Positions 22,212-34,300 of a stretch of DNA of 64,000 nt are shown one piece after another. Each line of letters starts with the position of its first letter. The stretch's first letter is position 1. A model generated the notes under the pieces. The model had not been told where the DNA came from, made no database searches, and saw only the letters and a program-made list of their open reading frames with translations. A program made the position numbers and the translations under genes. The DNA comes from Panaeolus papilionaceus (lineage: Eukaryota; Basidiomycota; Agaricomycetes; Agaricales): assembly GCA_015501605.1 (NCBI GenBank), contig JADNRZ010000002.1, positions 682,001-746,000 on the forward strand, written 5' to 3'.

Positions 22212-23705
22212 ATGCCCCCCATCTTCAAGCCTATACCACTACCGAACTCCGCTGATCCCACTCACTTTAGTGACTTCGGGCGTGAAGTGCTCGATGTGAA
22301 CTTTAGAGGTTCATCTGAAGAGGACTTCGAAATAATAAAGGACGCACTGTACAAGGCATGTATTTTCCTAGGCTCACTTGACTTATTGAATAACCTAGAT
22401 GGACCAACAGTATGATATTCTCCTCTTTCGCAATGCAAAGCTTACGCCAGATGAACTATACGCTCTCGTTAAGGTAAGTGAAGTATCAAGGTTGGCTGGA
22501 TCAGTCGATCTGCTGATCATCTAATGGTGTCCGTGATAGTCCTTCGACGTCACTCATTCAAACCATTATGCGCATGGGAATAGGCGCCTCGAAGCCACCA
22601 AGAATTCTATCATCCACGGCTACGTTCAGGCGTTGCCACACTCACCCCAGGTCCAAATAATTGGACATGGAACCGTTAGGAACCACGAGGGTATCGAAGA
22701 AATTCAGCTGAAACACGGGAGGCATCCTGAGTTCCACAAGACCAGAATCTCGGAGGAGGATGAAGCGAAAGGGTTTACGAGGTTCTTTCGATGGCACATG
22801 GATGCGGCCCTGTATCAGCTGGAGCCTCCGAAGGTAACTGCGCTATATGGGCTCAAGGTACCAAAAGGCCCAATGCAGACGGTTCGGTACGATGATGGCA
22901 GTGGTGATGAGCTTCCTGTTACACTGGGTACCACGGCGTTTGTGTCCGGAAAAACAATGTTCAACATATTACCCCGGGATCTAAAGAGCCTCGTTGTTCG
23001 CGCCAAAGCCAAGTATCCTCCGCACCCATTTCAATGGGTACGCAATGCGAAAGCAGTTTCTACTGGCCTTGGAATCGAGACAGAGGGTTTGGAGATGCCG
23101 CTCGAAGATTTGCCTGCTTGGGACGAGAACGACATTAAAGTCTACCCGTTTGTAAGCTGGTCCTTTTCATCGTATTTAATAAAATTATTGACGTGCGTGG
23201 TTGTAGGTTTGGAAGAACTGTGTAACAGGGGAGTTGCATTTGATGGTGCATCCATGTCTTGTCATGGAAATCCACATAGACGCACTCCCCAGTGGGTCCA
23301 ACAAAGCGAACGCGCTTTATCCGGATGGTGCGTGTCTCAGAGATCTGGGGGAAATTCGCAAGTTATTGTACAAAATACAGCGCCCTGGTATTGACCCGAA
23401 GGTACGTAGTATTTTGACTCCTTGATCCGAGGAAAACTTTGGAGAGATAAAGCTTACGCTATGTTTGAAGTTGGTGTATCCGCATCCCTGGTAAGAGCTT
23501 TTATTTCAGATTTAGCCGCAGTTTATGTCTGACCTTTGATTCAAGGGAGGAGAATGACCTTGTTCTTTTCAACAACCGAGGCCTCCTTCACAGCGTTGTA
23601 GGCGTATTTAATAAGGATCAGGTTCGCCTGTTTCATCAGTGCAACCTGGCAGCATCTGACGCGCCCTTGGGCCCGAGTCCTGAAGATGTTGATCAGTGGT
23701 GTTGA
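22212..23705 (+). CDS. XanA-like 2-oxoglutarate-dependent dioxygenase, copy 1
   Basis: Member of the TauD/TfdA superfamily, closest by wording to fungal xanthine dioxygenase XanA, which turns xanthine into urate using Fe(II) and 2-oxoglutarate. Exon 1 is 22212-22355, exon 2 is 22411-22473; further exons end at TGA 23705. The first intron (22356-22410) appears to start with GC, not GT, at exactly the site where the paralogue at 29247 has GT. The iron-binding HxD lies in FRWHMDAALY and the second metal His in RGLLHSVVGVF. Other blocks are VTALYGLKVP, RYDDGSGDELP, LGTTAFVSG and FHQCNLAASD. Where the paralogue has LFHNRG this copy has LFNNRG. It lacks a stretch around PQNLL that copy 2 has. All exons can be joined without lesions, so it looks functional. 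Substrate is inferred. Confidence 0.85.
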
Positions 23706-24054
23706 TGTACCCTTCAGGAGGGCGCCTGTCAGGGAGAGGAGGGTGCGATCAATCATGCATATTTTAGCGCGGGAGCATTAGGTAGTTTTAAAACGACCTG
23801 TTTTCGCGTGGATACCAAAATTGCTCGATCGTCCCTAGATTAAAACAGTAATCTCTCAAAGACACACATACTGAACACTGGCTAGTTCAGATTCTTGGTT
23901 CGTTGGCAAAATATGTACTTTGGATTTGCCCCTGTTCGTTAGTATCACATGATCACCTATCAATCAACACGTTTGGAAAGACCAGGGTCAATTTGGCTTT
24001 CGTTACATCACTCTGTAACCATATTATTTGGTCTGTTTTATCAAGGCAGGTCCA
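23706..24054. other. Intergenic region before the mannosidase
   Basis: No gene seen. It holds the 3' end of the dioxygenase gene and the presumed promoter of the mannosidase. Confidence 0.4.
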
Positions 24055-26581
24055 ATGTCTGACACTCGTTCAAAAAAGAAAGGGAAGAAGGAGTCCTCCG
24101 AAAAGAAGGGTAAAACAACGTCGACAGTATGTGCCACATATCAGTCCGAAAACGGAAAGCTGATTGACGAGCACAGAGTGCGGGCACAGGGACATCCCTT
24201 TCTAGTTCACTCATTTGGCTTCCTGTTGTTATTTCTATTGGTATTTATGTCTATCTCGTGAGTATATACGGTTCTCTTGCAAATATCAACTTACTAATTG
24301 GATGACATAGAACCCACAATACTTTTGGGACTTTCTTGACACTTGGGTCGGATTTTCGGAACACTATGACGGCGCACCAGCGACGCATCATCAAGTAGAT
24401 AAAAGCTACATTCAAGCAGACTTGGAGAAAAGAGACGCTGTCGTTCAAGCCTTTAAGGTATGTGATCGACCTCGCTTCATGTATCCATTCCTCATGTTCA
24501 TGTCGACAAACATCTAGCACTCCTGGGATGCATATGGTATGGAATATTCCTTGATTACATCTTACAAGATATCACTTTAAAACGGCTCTTCAGAGAACAA
24601 TGCTATGGGTGCCGATGAATACCACCCAATTAGCCAGATGGGCTCAAATCTCACCAAAGCAGGTGGAATTGGGTACATGATCGTCGACGTCCTTGACACG
24701 CTTCAGATCATGGGTCTCGACGACGAGTATCATAGGGCGCGTAACTGGGTGTCGGAGAAGCTTATATTCGATCGCGATGACAAGTTCAGCACATTTGAGG
24801 TCTGTCGGTTCATGAGCTTCGCTATGACCCTGGATTAACGTATGGCACAACAGACCACTATTCGAGTGTTAGGAGGCCTACTGTCTGCGTATCACCTTTC
24901 CGGGAACGATCCGTTGTATCTGGAAAAAGCCAAAGAGCTAGCTGATAGGATGCTCCCCGCTTTTGAGACTTCGTCTGGAATACCTCTTCCTCTGGTCAAC
25001 CTTGCTGAACAGAAGGGATACGAGACGGCTGATTTCCCTGGCCTTACAAGTGTTGCAGAAATTGGCACGCTTCAGCTCGAGTTCAAGTACCTTGCTCAAC
25101 TCACTGAAAACACGGAGTATTGGCGACCCGTTGAAAGGGTTATGCAGAAGATCAAAGATGCTCGGCTTCCGAGTGGCTTGGCCTCTATCTTCCTCATGTA
25201 TGGTCTGATTGTTTTACCTATGCTTTGCTTCAACTTACTCATGTCTGTAGGATTGAAAATGGTCACTTCTACACCTCGGCTATTCGACTTGGATCTAGGG
25301 GAGATTCCTACTATGAATATCTCTTGTGAGGCTTGCTCATCCTTTCCTTGCCAATGGATTCTGACAGTCACGGCTCCCAACAGGAAGCAATATATTCAGA
25401 CGGTCTGTCTAATTCGTCTATGGTCCGTAGTCCCATTAACCTGTTCTATTATTAGAATGCATCGGAGCCAACTTACAAGGCGATGTACGAAGATGCCATG
25501 GACGCGATTCACCAATACCTTATCCAAAAGAGCATGGGTAAAGAGATGATCTACACCTCTGAAATTATCCCTGAGAATGGACCAGAAAACGAGTTGTAAG
25601 AAATTGTATACCCGTTTCCTTTGGGCAAATATTTACGCAAAAATCTAGGCAATGGCGTTTAACACCTAAGCAAGACCATCTCGTCTGCTTCTTGGGTGGA
25701 TCCTTAATGTTAGGTGCAGTTCGTACAGGCGCAAAGACAAATCATGTCTCTGTTCCTCCAAAGCCTGAAGAACTCACCGAAAAGGGCTACCGTGACTGGA
25801 AAACAGGAGCTGCACTCATCCAGACTTGTATGCACACGCATGACACTGCTACGTATGTTTCGCCAATATCAACGCCTCCCTCCATGATACTCACTTGTAA
25901 AACCCATACCCAGCGGTCTCTCCCCTGAAATAGTATACTTCCGTGTTCCAAGCGACGGAATGGAAGCGTTACCGGGAGCACCACAAGACTGGTACATCAA
26001 GGGTGCAGAGTACGTTGTCTTCAACTGTAACCCAGTCTAAAGCTAATGCATATCGTACCGCAGCGTCGGCAAATTCCCTCCATACGACGCTCGCTACATG
26101 CTCCGTCCAGAAACCATTGAATCCCTCTTCATTGCCTACAGACTCACAGGAGAGCAGCGCTACAGAGACCATGCCTGGAATATTTTCCAGTCCATTGAAA
26201 AGCATTGTAAAGTAGCGAAAGGCGGATATGCCACAGTTGTCAATGTGGACGAAAATCCGGCAAGGCAAGAAGACAAAATGGAGACGTTCTTCCTGGTGAG
26301 CCCTTCTTTTTCTGTTGCGCAACCTACAAACTCATTGTTAATTTCAGAGCGAAACCCTAAAATATTTGTACTTGATCTTCTCAAGTTCCGACGTGATACC
26401 CTTAGACAGTGCGTAAATCTTCCTAAATATTTTTCAGTATACCTGACCATCTCCTTCTTAGAATATGTCTTTAATACCGAGGTATGTGCCAAGTGTGGTG
26501 ACGTCCTGTCCGTTCTGACGAGCTTCGTAGGCGCATCCACTACCCATCTTCGATTCTATTATTCGACCAGAGATCATGTAA
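24055..26581 (+). CDS. Class I alpha-1,2-mannosidase (GH47)
   Basis: Many short exons. The protein starts with a Lys/Ser-rich cytosolic tail (SKKKGKKESSEKKGK) and a hydrophobic anchor (FGFLLLFLL), then the lumenal catalytic domain. GH47 blocks in order are RDAVVQAFKHSWDAY, GADEYHPIS, GYMIVDVLDTLQIMGL, FETTIRVLGGLLSAYHLSG, VAEIGTLQLEF, HLVCFLGGSLMLGA, RYMLRPETIESLFIAYRLTG, SETLKYLYLIFS and YVFNTEAHPL. The acidic residues of these blocks are the family's catalytic and calcium-binding ones. It trims mannose from N-glycans in the ER or Golgi as a type II membrane protein. The junction after the anchor is uncertain: the strong GTGAGT donor is out of phase with the acceptor at about 24311, so I infer use of an upstream GTATTT donor. 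The stop is TAA at 26579-26581. I cannot tell ER mannosidase I from a Golgi paralogue. Confidence 0.9.
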
Positions 26582-26753
26582 ATTACTTACTTTCGGACTC
26601 GTTTTTAAAAAAATGGAAGTTGTTCGCGCAAGATCTTAAATAATGCCCCAGGAATGGTGTTGTGCATGGTTTCATGATAGCATACTGCAGGGCATATGAT
26701 TACAACAACATAAATGTTGGCGGAATGGGAGGCGAACAGTGCAGACGATGTGT

Positions 26754-27613
26754 TTACTCCTCATCCTCATCATCACCCTCCTCCTTCTTGGCAGCGGCAG
26801 CGGCACGCTTGCGCTTGACCCGACCAGCACGGCCTCCACCGTAGGGAGAGGTAAGAGCGAAGTCAATATGTTTTTGGGAGTCGAGACGGACGACGAAAGA
26901 GGGGACGTTGACAATCTGCTTGCCGACGCTATTGGAACATTTTAGTTGGAACGATAAGGAAGAAAAAATGCATTAAGAATACTAACCGGATGTGCCTCTG
27001 CCTGATTAACACACGAGCGTGGTGGATGGACTTGGCAAGACCGCTCTTGAAGACCTGGGTTTGCAACCTGCGCTCCAAGAAATCTTCGATCTTAAGGGCA
27101 AGCACGTAATCGAGACGCATGCGGCTCTCATCGAGCACACCGATGCGGACGAGACGACGAATGAGAGCATTTCCTTCGAAGAGACGCTTGGGGTCCTTGT
27201 CATCGAGCTTGAGGAGCTCACGGGCAGCACGACGAATTTTTGAGAGGGTAAGGGAGATACGCCAGATTTCACGCTTGTTGCGGAGACCGTATTCACCGGC
27301 GAGCTACACAAGTTACCAATCGAGTTATGGTCGGAATCTAGATATAAAAAAAAATATGTATGATTGCGTACCTTCAACTCGGCATCGAGACGAGCGGACT
27401 CATAAGGACGACGGGGGACCTTGTAACTGTATACATATCACCAACAGGTGACAATGAGGAGCATTGGCTTGATCAGCACAACTGCTACACTCTCCACAGA
27501 GGTGGATCTTGTTTTGTAAGATATTAAACTCACGTCTTGCTGTGGTTCCTTGGGGCCCTAGAAAACTATCAGCAAAGCGTCAAAGGAGTCAGAAAACGGA
27601 TTTACAAAGGCAT
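26754..27613 (-). CDS. RPS9: 40S ribosomal protein S9 (uS4)
   Basis: Five exons on the minus strand. Exon 1 is only eight bases (27613-27606) and gives ATG CCT TT, so the protein starts [20 protein letters not shown]. The S4 RNA-binding domain is clear: [75 protein letters not shown] and [16 protein letters not shown]. It ends in a basic then acidic tail ([22 protein letters not shown]). It is a component of the small ribosomal subunit important for decoding accuracy. The gene lies divergent from RPL21 across 318 bases, a usual way of co-expressing ribosomal proteins. The start decision rests on the family's MP.APR N-terminus. Confidence 0.96.
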
Positions 27614-27931
27614 TTTTTCTTGAGGAGGTCGGCGACGGCGACGAAAGGATGAAAATCTGGAGGACGGTTCGACGGCAACTCAAAACGCCCAGGCCTTGCC
27701 AGGACATTGTACGACCAAAGCAGAACAAACAGAATAGGCTTTGCTGCACAGCCACAACTATACAGACGACATCTCAGCCACCTCGGCGTTATCCGGCAAA
27801 CCCGACGCAAATTCTATCCAGTCCTCGCCACGGGATAGGATAACGACAACGACCGCCGTACGTCTATCCAAACCTCTGATCTTGCTCTCTATGATGTTGA
27901 CAACGATGTTGGTGTTATTACAGACCTCAAG
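27614..27931. promoter_or_regulatory. Shared promoter of divergent RPS9 and RPL21
   Basis: The 318 bases between the two start codons must serve both ribosomal-protein genes. They contain the leaders and possibly 5' untranslated introns, and no other gene. Which factor sites are used cannot be told by eye. Confidence 0.6.
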
Positions 27932-28595
27932 ATGCCTCACTCATTCGGTTACCGCGCGCGTACGCGCCACATGTTCAAGAGGGGCTTCAAGGGTGCGACT
28001 TTTGGATGATTTATTGGGTTCCAAGGAGATTGTGTTAACTGTATGATGCAGAGCACGGCCCCGTTAAGCTGTCCACTTTTTTGATCAACTACCATGTCGG
28101 CGACATCGTTGATATCAAGGCCAACGCCGCTCAGCAAAAGGGTATGCCCCACAAATACTACCACGGGTGGGTTTGATTGGTTTAAAGGGACGAAAACGGT
28201 GGAATATTGACCTTTGATTCTGAAATTTTAGCCGCACGGGAATTGTCTACAATGTCACCCCCTCAGCCGTTGGTGTTATCGTTTACAAGGTCGTTGGAAA
28301 CCGCTACCTGGAGAAGCGAGTGAACCTCCGTGTTGAGCATGTGCGTCACTCAAAGTGCCGTCAGGAGTTCTTGGACCGAGTGAAGGCAAACCACGACGCC
28401 CACGCTGCCGCTAAGGAGAAGGGCGGTGAGTAGTGTGATTTATATGGAATTCTACGAAGGTTTGCTAAACGACTTGTTACAGAACGTATCAACCTGAGGC
28501 GCATCCCTGCTCTGCCCAGAGAAGCCCGCACCGTCTCAGCAGCTGACAACGCTCCTCAGACCATGACCCCCGTTCCCTACGAGACAACCATCTAG
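27932..28595 (+). CDS. RPL21: 60S ribosomal protein L21 (eL21)
   Basis: Four exons; the first reads MPHSFGYRARTRHMFKRGFK and is joined through an unusual GTGCGA donor to EHGPVKLSTFLINYHVGD. Then come VDIKANAAQQKGMPHKYYHG, RTGIVYNVTPSAVGVIVYKV, GNRYLEKRVNLRVEHVRHSKC and a C-terminal part ending TMTPVPYETTI with TAG at 28593-28595. All are typical of eukaryotic eL21, and the length of about 160 residues is right. It is a structural protein of the large ribosomal subunit. It is transcribed away from RPS9 over a shared upstream region. Confidence 0.96.
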
Positions 28596-29246
28596 ATGGC
28601 CGGTCTTGACGATTTCCCCACTTGTACACCTCCCCCAGCATGCACGGTTGAATATATGCTTTACTCTATGCTCCTGTATGCATATGTCATTTCACTCGAG
28701 TGATGATAATAAAATAAGGGCACTCCGGAGTTTGAGGGCTCCTGGCACACTAGAAATTTTTATTCGAAATGCCCGAGATCGAAAGAAAGGAATTAATAAA
28801 CAACTACAATCTGGTAAAGAACCGACGGAGTACATCAAATAGGACAGTTGACAATTGACGTGAGTGTAGGATGCAAGTACCATATGCAATCTGCATAATT
28901 AAAATCAAGACATGGTGAGTGTCTCTTGATATCTGAGCATGTCATTTGATTGTCAGTGACGCACCTTGAGATAAGATAACAGCGGTAACACTTTCAGATT
29001 CATCTTTTAGGCTTCATAATTTATTTGAATTGCTTGCAGATTCAGAAGCAAATCATGATAAGCGCCATAGCAGTTGAAAATGTTCTTGAAAATGGGCATC
29101 TAAATGGAATCAAGCGGAAGCAGATCAAACGTGGCCTGTATCGCTGTAATGACTAAATTAGGGGCTGACCTCACCAATAAATAGAACCGGATTTGTATCG
29201 GAACATGATAGACTCTCTTTGTCACTTATTCATACCATCTATACTC
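28596..29246. other. Intergenic region before the second XanA-like gene
   Basis: No gene recognised. It is A/T-rich. The last part is the promoter of the dioxygenase gene at 29247, with an aataaataga run about 65 bases upstream. Confidence 0.45.
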
Positions 29247-30704
29247 ATGGCCATCGAACTAGCTCCCCTTCCTCTCCCTTCCACCGCAGATGCTGCATTG
29301 CTTGCCAACTTTGGTCGTGAAGTCAAGGGTGTTGATCCAGCCAATACCACTCCAGAGCAATTTAATGAGATCAAGGAAGCTCTGTACAAGGTATGTCGTC
29401 TGAGTCGATACAAATATCCATTCGGAACTTATCTATTATGTTGTGAATTCCTCTTAGCACGGCGCTCTTCTCTTCAGAGGAGCAAAGGTGTCACCTGCAG
29501 CACAATACGCATTCACAAAAGCAAGCAGTTTCTCTCCTCAGAATCTTTTATCATATCTTCATGTACCTTATCCACAGGCCTTCGACCCTCAATCTGAAAG
29601 CTATGGTCATGGAAACAACAAGACTGGAGAGACTAAGAAGTCTATCCTGCACCCGGATCTCAAGACCATTCCGTCAGTTCCTCAAGTACAGCTCATCGGC
29701 AATGGTATGGTCTACAACCACGAAGGGCTGGCCGAAGCACGCCTCAAGCACCCTAGCCATACCACTTTCCACAAGACAGTAGTATCACCCGAAGACGAGG
29801 CGAAAGGTGTTACACGCTTCTATCGCTGGCACATCGACGCAGCTCTCTATGACCTCAATCCCCCTAAGGTCACCACCCTTTACGGCATCACCGTTCCACA
29901 GGGTCAGAGACAAGTTGTCAGGTATGACGATGGAACTGGCGATGAGCTTGAGGTCCCTTTGGGTACTACTGCGTTTGTCTCTGGAAAGGTCATGTTCGAC
30001 ATTCTGCCCAAGGACCTCAAGAGCCTTGCTGTCCGTTCCAGAGTTAAATACGCCCCTCACCCCTATGTCTGGATGGCTCCAGCACACGCCCTGCCCACGG
30101 GCCTTGGTATCGAATCAGAAGGTCTCGAATTACCTCTCGAAGAGCTACCCCCTTGGGAAGAATCTAAGCTCAAGATTCTACCTGTCGTGAGTGTCATTTG
30201 TGTCGCACGCAACCGAATATGCAACTCACAATCATTTCTCCCTTATCTGGGCGCCTTACCTCTTCGCTCAGCTCTGGAAGAACCCTGGCACTGGCGAACT
30301 CCATTTCCAAGTCCACCCATGTGGGGCCAAGGAACTCATTGTTGAGCCTTTGCCCGAAGGTGCTGACCGTGAAGGTGCTCTCTATCCCGACGGTGCACAT
30401 ATCACGGATTTGAAGACTGTTCGTGAGCTGCTGTACAAGATGCAGCGCCCCGCCATTGCACCCAAGGTATACTGCTTTCTTCTTTGTAACGTTACGGTCG
30501 CTCACAAATTATTGAACCTCTCAGCTTGTTTACCCACACGACTGGAAAGAAGACGACTTTTTCCTATTCCACAACCGAGGGGTTCTTCATACCGTTGTCG
30601 GTGCATTCAAACCCGACCAAGTCCGTGCATTCCACCAATGCAACTTGGCTGCTTCAGACGAACCCGCTGGTCCAACTCCCGAAGATGTCAAGGCATTTGC
30701 TTAA
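29247..30704 (+). CDS. xanA: XanA-like 2-oxoglutarate-dependent dioxygenase, copy 2
   Basis: Exons begin at 29247 (MAIELAPLPLP); the second exon starts HGALLFRGAK and carries the catalytic core, and two more exons end at TAA 30702-30704. I chose this ATG over one 42 bases upstream because it aligns with the start of the paralogue at 22212. Motifs: HxD iron ligand in FYRWHIDAALYDL, VTTLYGITVPQG, RYDDGTGDELEVPLGTTAFVSG, APHPYVWM, GLGIESEGLELP, LHFQVHPCGAKELIVEPLP, and the second iron His in FHNRGVLHTVVGAF. The ending has FHQCNLAASDEPAGPTPEDV. The wording is very close to fungal xanthine dioxygenase, which oxidises xanthine to uric acid with 2-oxoglutarate and oxygen in purine salvage. The protein appears intact and cytosolic. 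Its paralogue lies 5.5 kb upstream with unrelated genes between. Confidence 0.92.
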
Positions 30705-31318
30705 TTTTGTGGAGAAGTTGTCGACAGGGTGCATGTAGATCGTAGTGATAATATCCTGACATGGGAAGGACATTCGCGGGAGACCGATTATATATCATCA
30801 TCGCTGTATTTTTATGATGTGTTGTTTGGATTGTGTTCTTGTTAATCGTAATGCTTAAAACATATTGAAATACCCATTGTCCACCAAGCTTCATGAGAAT
30901 CAGGCCAGCCAGAAGAGGAATGTGGAGGATGATTGTATAGTATGGACACAGATCAAGGGGGTAAATAGCCATAGATCCGTCTTCTACAGGTAGAAACAAG
31001 AAGGCACGAAGCAAACCAAAAGAAAATATCGTGATATGAAGGAAAGTCACATATTCAGAACTTGCGCGGGGAAGGAAGGGAAAACGAGGAAAGGAAAGCA
31101 AGAGCATTACTACTGATACGTCGTAAGGCCAATATAAGGAACCTTGTACAATGTTGCCTCCATATAGGCAGGGTCTGTTGGAGACAGTTGGGGATAGAGG
31201 TTGTTGTCGTCTAAAATTACAATTATAAGAATTGATAGCACAAGTAAAAGAACGGAATCAAGCGGGAAAAATCAAGGGGCGGTACTATCATATAGTAGAG
31301 CGCTATGCGGAAGATGTC
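30705..31318. other. Intergenic region between convergent dioxygenase and KOG1
   Basis: No gene seen. It holds the 3' ends of two converging genes. The open frame at 30688-31107 (-) is hydrophobic and shows no family features. Confidence 0.45.
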
Positions 31319-34300
31319 TCAGGCGCTTGTGAGTTTGGCTCCCATAATGCGAACTAAATTGCAAGAGATAAGCATATAATCAAGACGAGTTATAAGTAAA
31401 GTCAACACACCCATTCCATCAGGGCCTCCCATCCCATATAGCATTTCTGTAGGATGGAATACCAGCGAGCCAAGACGAGGTATCGTGGAAGAAGGCATCC
31501 CACGAATATAAGGAGCGGTCAAACCAGTTGAGACATTGTAGGCCGATAGCGGCTGTTCCTTGGATAGTGACTGCACTACGATGCGCTGCGAGCGCCAGTA
31601 TGCAGGGTTGATGATAGATGATCTGGAGAGGAAAAATTTGATGACAACGCCACTATGAATAGTGTTGCTACTTACGAGGCGAAAACGCCAGAAATGGCAT
31701 GTACATCAAATGACGAGAGTCCAGATGGATGAGCGTTCCATTTCTCGACCGCGCGGTCTGAGCTCCTCAAATCAAAGAGCTTGACGGTTCCGTCCACACT
31801 ATTCATAGAACAGAAGGGTCAATTAGTCAGTAAAATTTCATTGCAATGTCATCACAATGTACCTCGCGGATAGGAACTGTGCGCTTAATTTAGGATGCCA
31901 GCGCACATTCTGCACCCATGACTTATGCGCCTGGTAAGTCCTAACAATCGAATCCTCTTCTTCCATACGTCGGTCAAAAACTCTGACCGAGCCATCGGCA
32001 AAGCTGGCCAAGTATGTGTGTGAGGCCCCAATGTCCGATGTAATTGCAGTAACAGGGCTATCGCAGTTCGTGTCTGCGTCCTGAAAATAGTTCAGTCAAT
32101 GATAAATTAAGTGAAAATGTATTGCGAACCAATCCTTGGGTCTCTGTCTGAGCATCCCAAATTTTGATGACTCTCGAGTCACCTCCGACCAGCAGGGTAC
32201 CTGCTGATTGCTTCCAGTCCAGGATAACGCCTGTACCTTGTCGTGATTGCACCTGCTCAGTCAGGCCTCTGAAGGCACTAACCATCTGCAGGCGACTCCC
32301 GTCAACGTTGGGGTCGTAGTTCCGGTAAAGGCGAACGACGCCATCAGCTAGAAGGTGGGGGAGAAAGATGAGGACATCCACCTAACGGGGTGATGTGAAG
32401 GGGAGGATTACCTGATCCTGTCAGAATGATACCACCAACATCTTGGTTGATGATTTGAAGCGAAGTGATACTGGTGCCCTTAGGATTGCCGTTGCAGAAG
32501 TAGTTGATCCTCTTGCGCTGCTGCCAATCCCAAACGCTGGATGCTTCATGAGAAAGAGGCGCGTGGTTGGCTACAACACACATACCTAATCATGTCACTC
32601 TCGTTTGCGACGAAGAGATGCGGGTCGTATGAGTGGAAAGCCATGGTGAGAGGATACCCCGACATCGAGAAAGTAGCGACAGGCCTGTCCCATTTCGCGT
32701 TTTCTACATATGTCCGGTTAACGATGTTTCAAAGTTGGAGCGAGAAGTAACGAACCTGCGGCATTCGATTGAGCAGCGGTCTCCATAAGAACAGTTTCAT
32801 TCCGTGACTGCCTCCAGACTTGGTAGTTGTACTGAATGCTTCCGGGTTCATCTGCTTCAGTTTGCTAGAAAGATTGAAGTCAGATATGTATTCGAGGCCA
32901 AACAAGAAACCAGGCCTTACTCTCATCTGGGGTTCCTTGAAGTACTCTGCACACCAATCAAAGTAATTACTCTTCAAGGGCAGCACGTCGCGAATCCCAG
33001 AACCGGTTCCTAATCCAAGGATAACACTACTGTTCGAGTCCATGGAGAAGGTGCTGTTGCTCGGACTAGGCATTCCGCTTCCTGCCATATGAATAGCGCT
33101 ATTGTGACTCGGGTGACGCCTCATATGGCCACCATTGCGTCTCCTTGCTCTCAGACGTTCCATGTCCTCCTCCATGAGGGCTTCCATGACATCGCAAGGC
33201 AAGAAATCCATTGGGGGATGTGGCTCAGGTGTACGCGACGACGCCGAGGAGCCTCGTGACGATGAACGCTCTTGCGACATCTCACGTTCCGTTGGGTGGC
33301 TGCCATTGCCATGGGGCAAGGTGGAGTAAGGAGAACTGTACTGAGCAAAGTTCATGTTGGGTGATGGTGGTCTTGACATGTCACGCTGCGTTTCGTGTTT
33401 AGCATGTCCTCCGAGAATACTGGGAAGTGTCAACGCTGGTGATGCACGACCGCTTGCGCTGCCAGTCTCTGCGGGACCGCTAGTTCCAGGGAACGCGATA
33501 CCACCTAGCGCTTTGAGGGCATTGGCGAAGGAGGACGTTCGCTTGATAGTGTTTGATACAGCATTAGGAAGGGTTTCAGAACGTAACAAAGGGGGTTTGT
33601 CGATTCCGCCTGGGGAGAGAGGTGGTTGATTGGCAAATTTGGGGGAAGATTGCACAGATGTGACGCGTGAGCGAACGCTAAGTTGGGGAGAACCTTTTCG
33701 ATCGACTGAAACACTGGGGGCTGAATTGAGAGTCGTTGATTCTAGTCGCGTGAAAGGGGATTCCAGAAGAAGTGCCATGATATAATCGATGATGGTTTGT
33801 GCGTTCGTCGCGACTTCTTGGTATGGGTCTACGGAGAAGTCGAGCAGAACGACGAAGATGGTGAAGAAAGAGGTGAGGAGGACACGATTTTCCTCTCTTG
33901 ACTCTTCGTCTGTGAAGCTGTCGAGCCATTCGGCCACAGCTTGGTTTGTAATGTCATCATCGTTGAAGTTGGTGTATGGAAGTGTGTGGGGATGAACATG
34001 ATGGCCGCCTGTACCAGCTCTCCAACGTCGGTCCTCCTCCCAATAAATCCAAGCGCATACAACGAAATATCCTCGCCATTCCTTAACCAAACAGCTGATA
34101 ACGACTAACAGCTCTTTCCTACACATCGGACTGGCATCGTCCTTGATAGCTAGGGTAGCACCAGTGACGACGGCTACTTCCATCCTGAAGTGAACCCTCT
34201 CTGTAAGTGGGTGTCTCTGTCCGGTAAACATGGTGCCTGTCCCTCCTCCACCGCGTTTGCTTGGATCGGCAGAACCACTGGCTCCCATGAAGGTACCGAG

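Noticed and set aside
26672..27451. Plus-strand frames over the RPS9 gene
   Set aside because: They are shadows; the minus strand gives a complete uS4 protein.
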